Assembly (NCBI GenBank): GCA_937138955.1
Contig: CAKZPJ010000113.1
Span: 1 to 7,213, forward strand
DNA: 7,213 bases
From: an uncultured Flammeovirgaceae bacterium
Lineage (GTDB): Bacteria > Bacteroidota > Bacteroidia > Cytophagales > Cyclobacteriaceae
Direction: 5' to 3'
In this document: positions 6,042 through 7,213 of the stretch, one piece after another
Layout: the number at the start of each line of letters is the position of its first letter
Numbering within the stretch: position 1 is the first letter of the stretch
Position numbers and translations under genes: made by a program
Notes under the pieces: model-generated
What the model was told of the DNA's origin: nothing
The model's input: only the letters and a program-made list of their open reading frames with translations
The model's database searches: none

Positions 6042-6572
6042 TCACTCAGTTTTACTATTGCAGATAGTAATGTCCTTGAGCGAGCCGACATCGCCCATAC
6101 GATAATTAGCTCCAATGTTAGTAGCCCCCAGAATCACATCTTTCAACGCGCCTTCTTCCTCAAAGTGTACTTTAATACTGCCATTCATAGCCAAGAACTG
6201 ATCAAATGTTACCGAAGTACCATCCGATAGCTTAGTAAGGCGGGTAGTACTTTGACTACGGTTGTTACCAGCATCTTCCAGGTTATTTAGGAACTCAGCT
6301 ACCAAACCATCATCCTGAAGGCTACCGTAGTGCAAATGTACTGGGTGTACAGCGCCATTGAGCGTTCCATCCATTGACAACTGAATTTCTACGGACTGGT
6401 CAGTTCGCTCCTTTATGGTGATGGTCCCGGAAGTAGTAGTTTCCAGATAAGAACCTTCTAACAAATTATACTGAGTCTCTCGTCCAGTGTACTCCGAGCT
6501 TTCTTCGCTTTCATTATTGCAAGCAGCAAGTACTGCTACTAAAGCCAGTAAAAACAAACTAACTAATCGCAT
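6042..6572 (-). CDS. Putative lipoprotein with His-Pro-x-His-x-His cluster (CHRD/SOD-like beta fold suspected)
   Basis: A 176-residue protein. The N-terminus has a type II signal peptide: Arg2, a hydrophobic core and a lipobox ending LAAC (Cys18). 'NNESEESSE' follows, an acidic patch like those that send Bacteroidota lipoproteins to the cell surface (inference). The mature part is beta-rich. 'VHPVHLHYG' (H76, H79, H81) in a strand-turn setting and 'MNGSIKVHFEEEG' (119-131, with H126) recall the metal-binding or structural histidines of CHRD and Cu/Zn superoxide dismutase-type domains, but the copper ligand pattern is incomplete, so enzymatic activity is not claimed. Upstream on this strand TATCTTCG (6592-6599) weakly resembles a -7 box without a clear -33 partner. 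It is a single gene, closed by the 5999-6016 terminator and convergent with the sensor operon. The family is not firmly recognised. Confidence 0.8.
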   Translation of the reverse strand: MRLVSLFLLALVAVLAACNNESEESSEYTGRETQYNLLEGSYLETTTSGTITIKERTDQSVEIQLSMDGTLNGAVHPVHLHYGSLQDDGLVAEFLNNLEDAGNNRSQSTTRLTKLSDGTSVTFDQFLAMNGSIKVHFEEEGALKDVILGATNIGANYRMGDVGSLKDITICNSKTE

Positions 6573-6668
6573 AATCCACCATTTAATCTACCGAAGATAC
6601 AAAAAAATCATCAGAATGAATATCACTCTAGTAGTAAAAAGAAATTACTCTGATTTTATTGTGAAGAT

Positions 6669-6771
6669 ATAGTGTTAAAGTTCTTAGTGTTACAGTGCTA
6701 AGGTGCTTCGTGCTAAAACGTAAATTGAACACAAACACTTTGCACCAAAACACCAAGTACTATAACACAAT
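6669..6771. repeat. Imperfect long inverted repeat made of AGTGTTA/AGTGCTA units
   Basis: The left part is a degenerate series of 7-8 bp units: AGTGTTAA, AGTTCTT, AGTGTTAC, AGTGCTA, AGGTGCTT, CGTGCTAA (6671-6716). The right part (6742-6771), read on the minus strand, matches the left arm (6669-6698) at 23 of 30 positions. The two arms are about 43 bases apart. A transcript could fold into a long imperfect hairpin. No coding or known element is recognised; a relic of a repeat family or a miniature element is possible. Confidence 0.6.
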
Positions 6772-6845
6772 AGAGCTAGATAAGCAGTAGGACAAAATTA
6801 GATTGATAATAGCTGCTCAGATGAACGGGAACCATCAATGCTAGA

Positions 6846-6908
6846 ATTTCCCCCTGCGCCCTATTCCATAGCGGCTCTTTACGAAGCCTACGCGGCGCGG
6901 GGGGAAAT
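6846..6908. repeat. GC-rich inverted repeat downstream of gltA
   Basis: ATTTCCCCCTGCGCC (6846-6860) pairs with GGCGCGGGGGGAAAT (6894-6908) at 14 of 15 positions; the remaining pair can be a G-U wobble in the minus-strand transcript. The 33-base interior holds a further small stem, GGCT (6873-6876) with AGCC (6885-6888). It starts 28 bases after the gltA stop, so it could end or protect the gltA message, though no long U-tract follows on the minus strand. GC content is far above the flanks, which also fits a REP-like palindromic repeat. Confidence 0.6.
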
Positions 6909-6936
6909 GTATAACGTATTTTTGTCTTAGTGCTTA

Positions 6937-7213
6937 CTATCGCTCAATCTTCCGCTCGTTGTGGCCAGTATACACCTGGCGGGGGCGGCCGATAGGTTCT
7001 TTGTTCTCGCGCATTTCTTTCCACTGAGCAATCCAACCGGGTAAGCGACCTAGGGCAAACATCACCGTAAACATGTCGGTAGGAATACCCATGGCTCGGT
7101 AGATAATCCCAGAGTAGAAATCTACGTTCGGGTACAGTTTGCGTTCTTTAAAGTAGTCGTCATTGAGCGCTGCTTCTTCCAATCCCTTAGCAATGTCCAG
7201 CACCGGATCATCT
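6937..7213 (-). CDS. gltA: Citrate synthase, C-terminal part (5' end outside window)
   Basis: 91 C-terminal residues are visible, open to the right edge. '[21 protein letters not shown]' aligned by eye to bacterial GltA (quoted in two overlapping parts: [23 protein letters not shown]), '[19 protein letters not shown]' with the catalytic Asp of the NVDFYSG motif (Asp362 in E. coli numbering), the 'FALGRLPGW' segment carrying the citrate-binding Arg, and 'RPRQVYTG' near the end are diagnostic of the hexameric bacterial type. It condenses acetyl-CoA with oxaloacetate at the entry of the TCA cycle, in the cytoplasm. The protein ends 'ERKIER' before a TAG. The gene is a housekeeping locus, so this side of the window is probably core chromosome. 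An inverted repeat at 6846-6908 follows it. Confidence 0.97.
   Translation of the reverse strand, partial: DDPVLDIAKGLEEAALNDDYFKERKLYPNVDFYSGIIYRAMGIPTDMFTVMFALGRLPGWIAQWKEMRENKEPIGRPRQVYTGHNERKIER

Larger units (their letters stand above)
6573..6936. other. Gene-free stretch between the lipoprotein and gltA
   Basis: These 364 bases show no protein that looks real on either strand. They hold the leader of the lipoprotein gene (to about 6660, AT-rich), an imperfect inverted repeat built from AGTGTTA-like units (6669-6771), about 70 bases without visible structure, and a GC-rich inverted repeat (6846-6908) just after the gltA 3' end. Confidence 0.7.

Noticed and set aside
6487..6672. Small plus-strand open frame across the lipoprotein start
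   Set aside because: It overlaps the signal-peptide region antisense and continues into AT-rich leader; composition is not protein-like.

Overview
The window looks like a chromosomal piece of a Bacteroidota bacterium, probably a member of the Cytophagales. The grounds are the moderate GC, the lack of strong Shine-Dalgarno sequences, an N-terminal 'TGTWQG' beta domain on a secreted hydrolase, a LytS/YpdA-type kinase paired with a LytTR regulator, a lipoprotein with an acidic patch right after its lipid cysteine, and a citrate synthase C-terminus of the bacterial hexameric type. The lineage is an inference from gene style; no marker gene fixes the genus.

Left part (2-2446, + strand): the end of a Wadjet anti-plasmid defence operon. 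The C-terminal part of JetC, the SMC-like ATPase, enters from the left edge with its coiled coil, ABC signature, Walker B and D-loop. It is followed by a complete JetD nuclease (DUF3322 plus a Toprim DUF2220 domain). JetA (kleisin) and JetB (KITE) would be expected left of the window. The two visible jet genes are separated by an unusually long 141-bp gap holding heptamer repeats, a perfect hairpin and a possible internal promoter.

Centre (2796-5922, + strand): a three-gene operon with two ATGA stop/start overlaps. It encodes an exported alpha/beta hydrolase, a four-helix membrane histidine kinase of the LytS/YpdA type and its LytTR-domain response regulator. Upstream lies a pair of near-identical decamers 20 bp apart that fit the known LytTR half-site consensus, which suggests that the operon regulates itself.

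Right part (6042-7213, - strand): a small lipoprotein with a His-Pro-x-His-x-His cluster, closed by a hairpin terminator, and further right the 3' end of gltA (citrate synthase). The lipoprotein converges on the sensor operon.

The intergenic DNA carries several short tandem repeats with a 7-bp unit but different sequences (AAGGTTG, GGAGACC, GAACCTT, CCAATGA), plus two longer imperfect inverted repeats between the lipoprotein and gltA. These are the least explained structures here. The Wadjet genes themselves are a known system; I see no clearly new multi-gene system.
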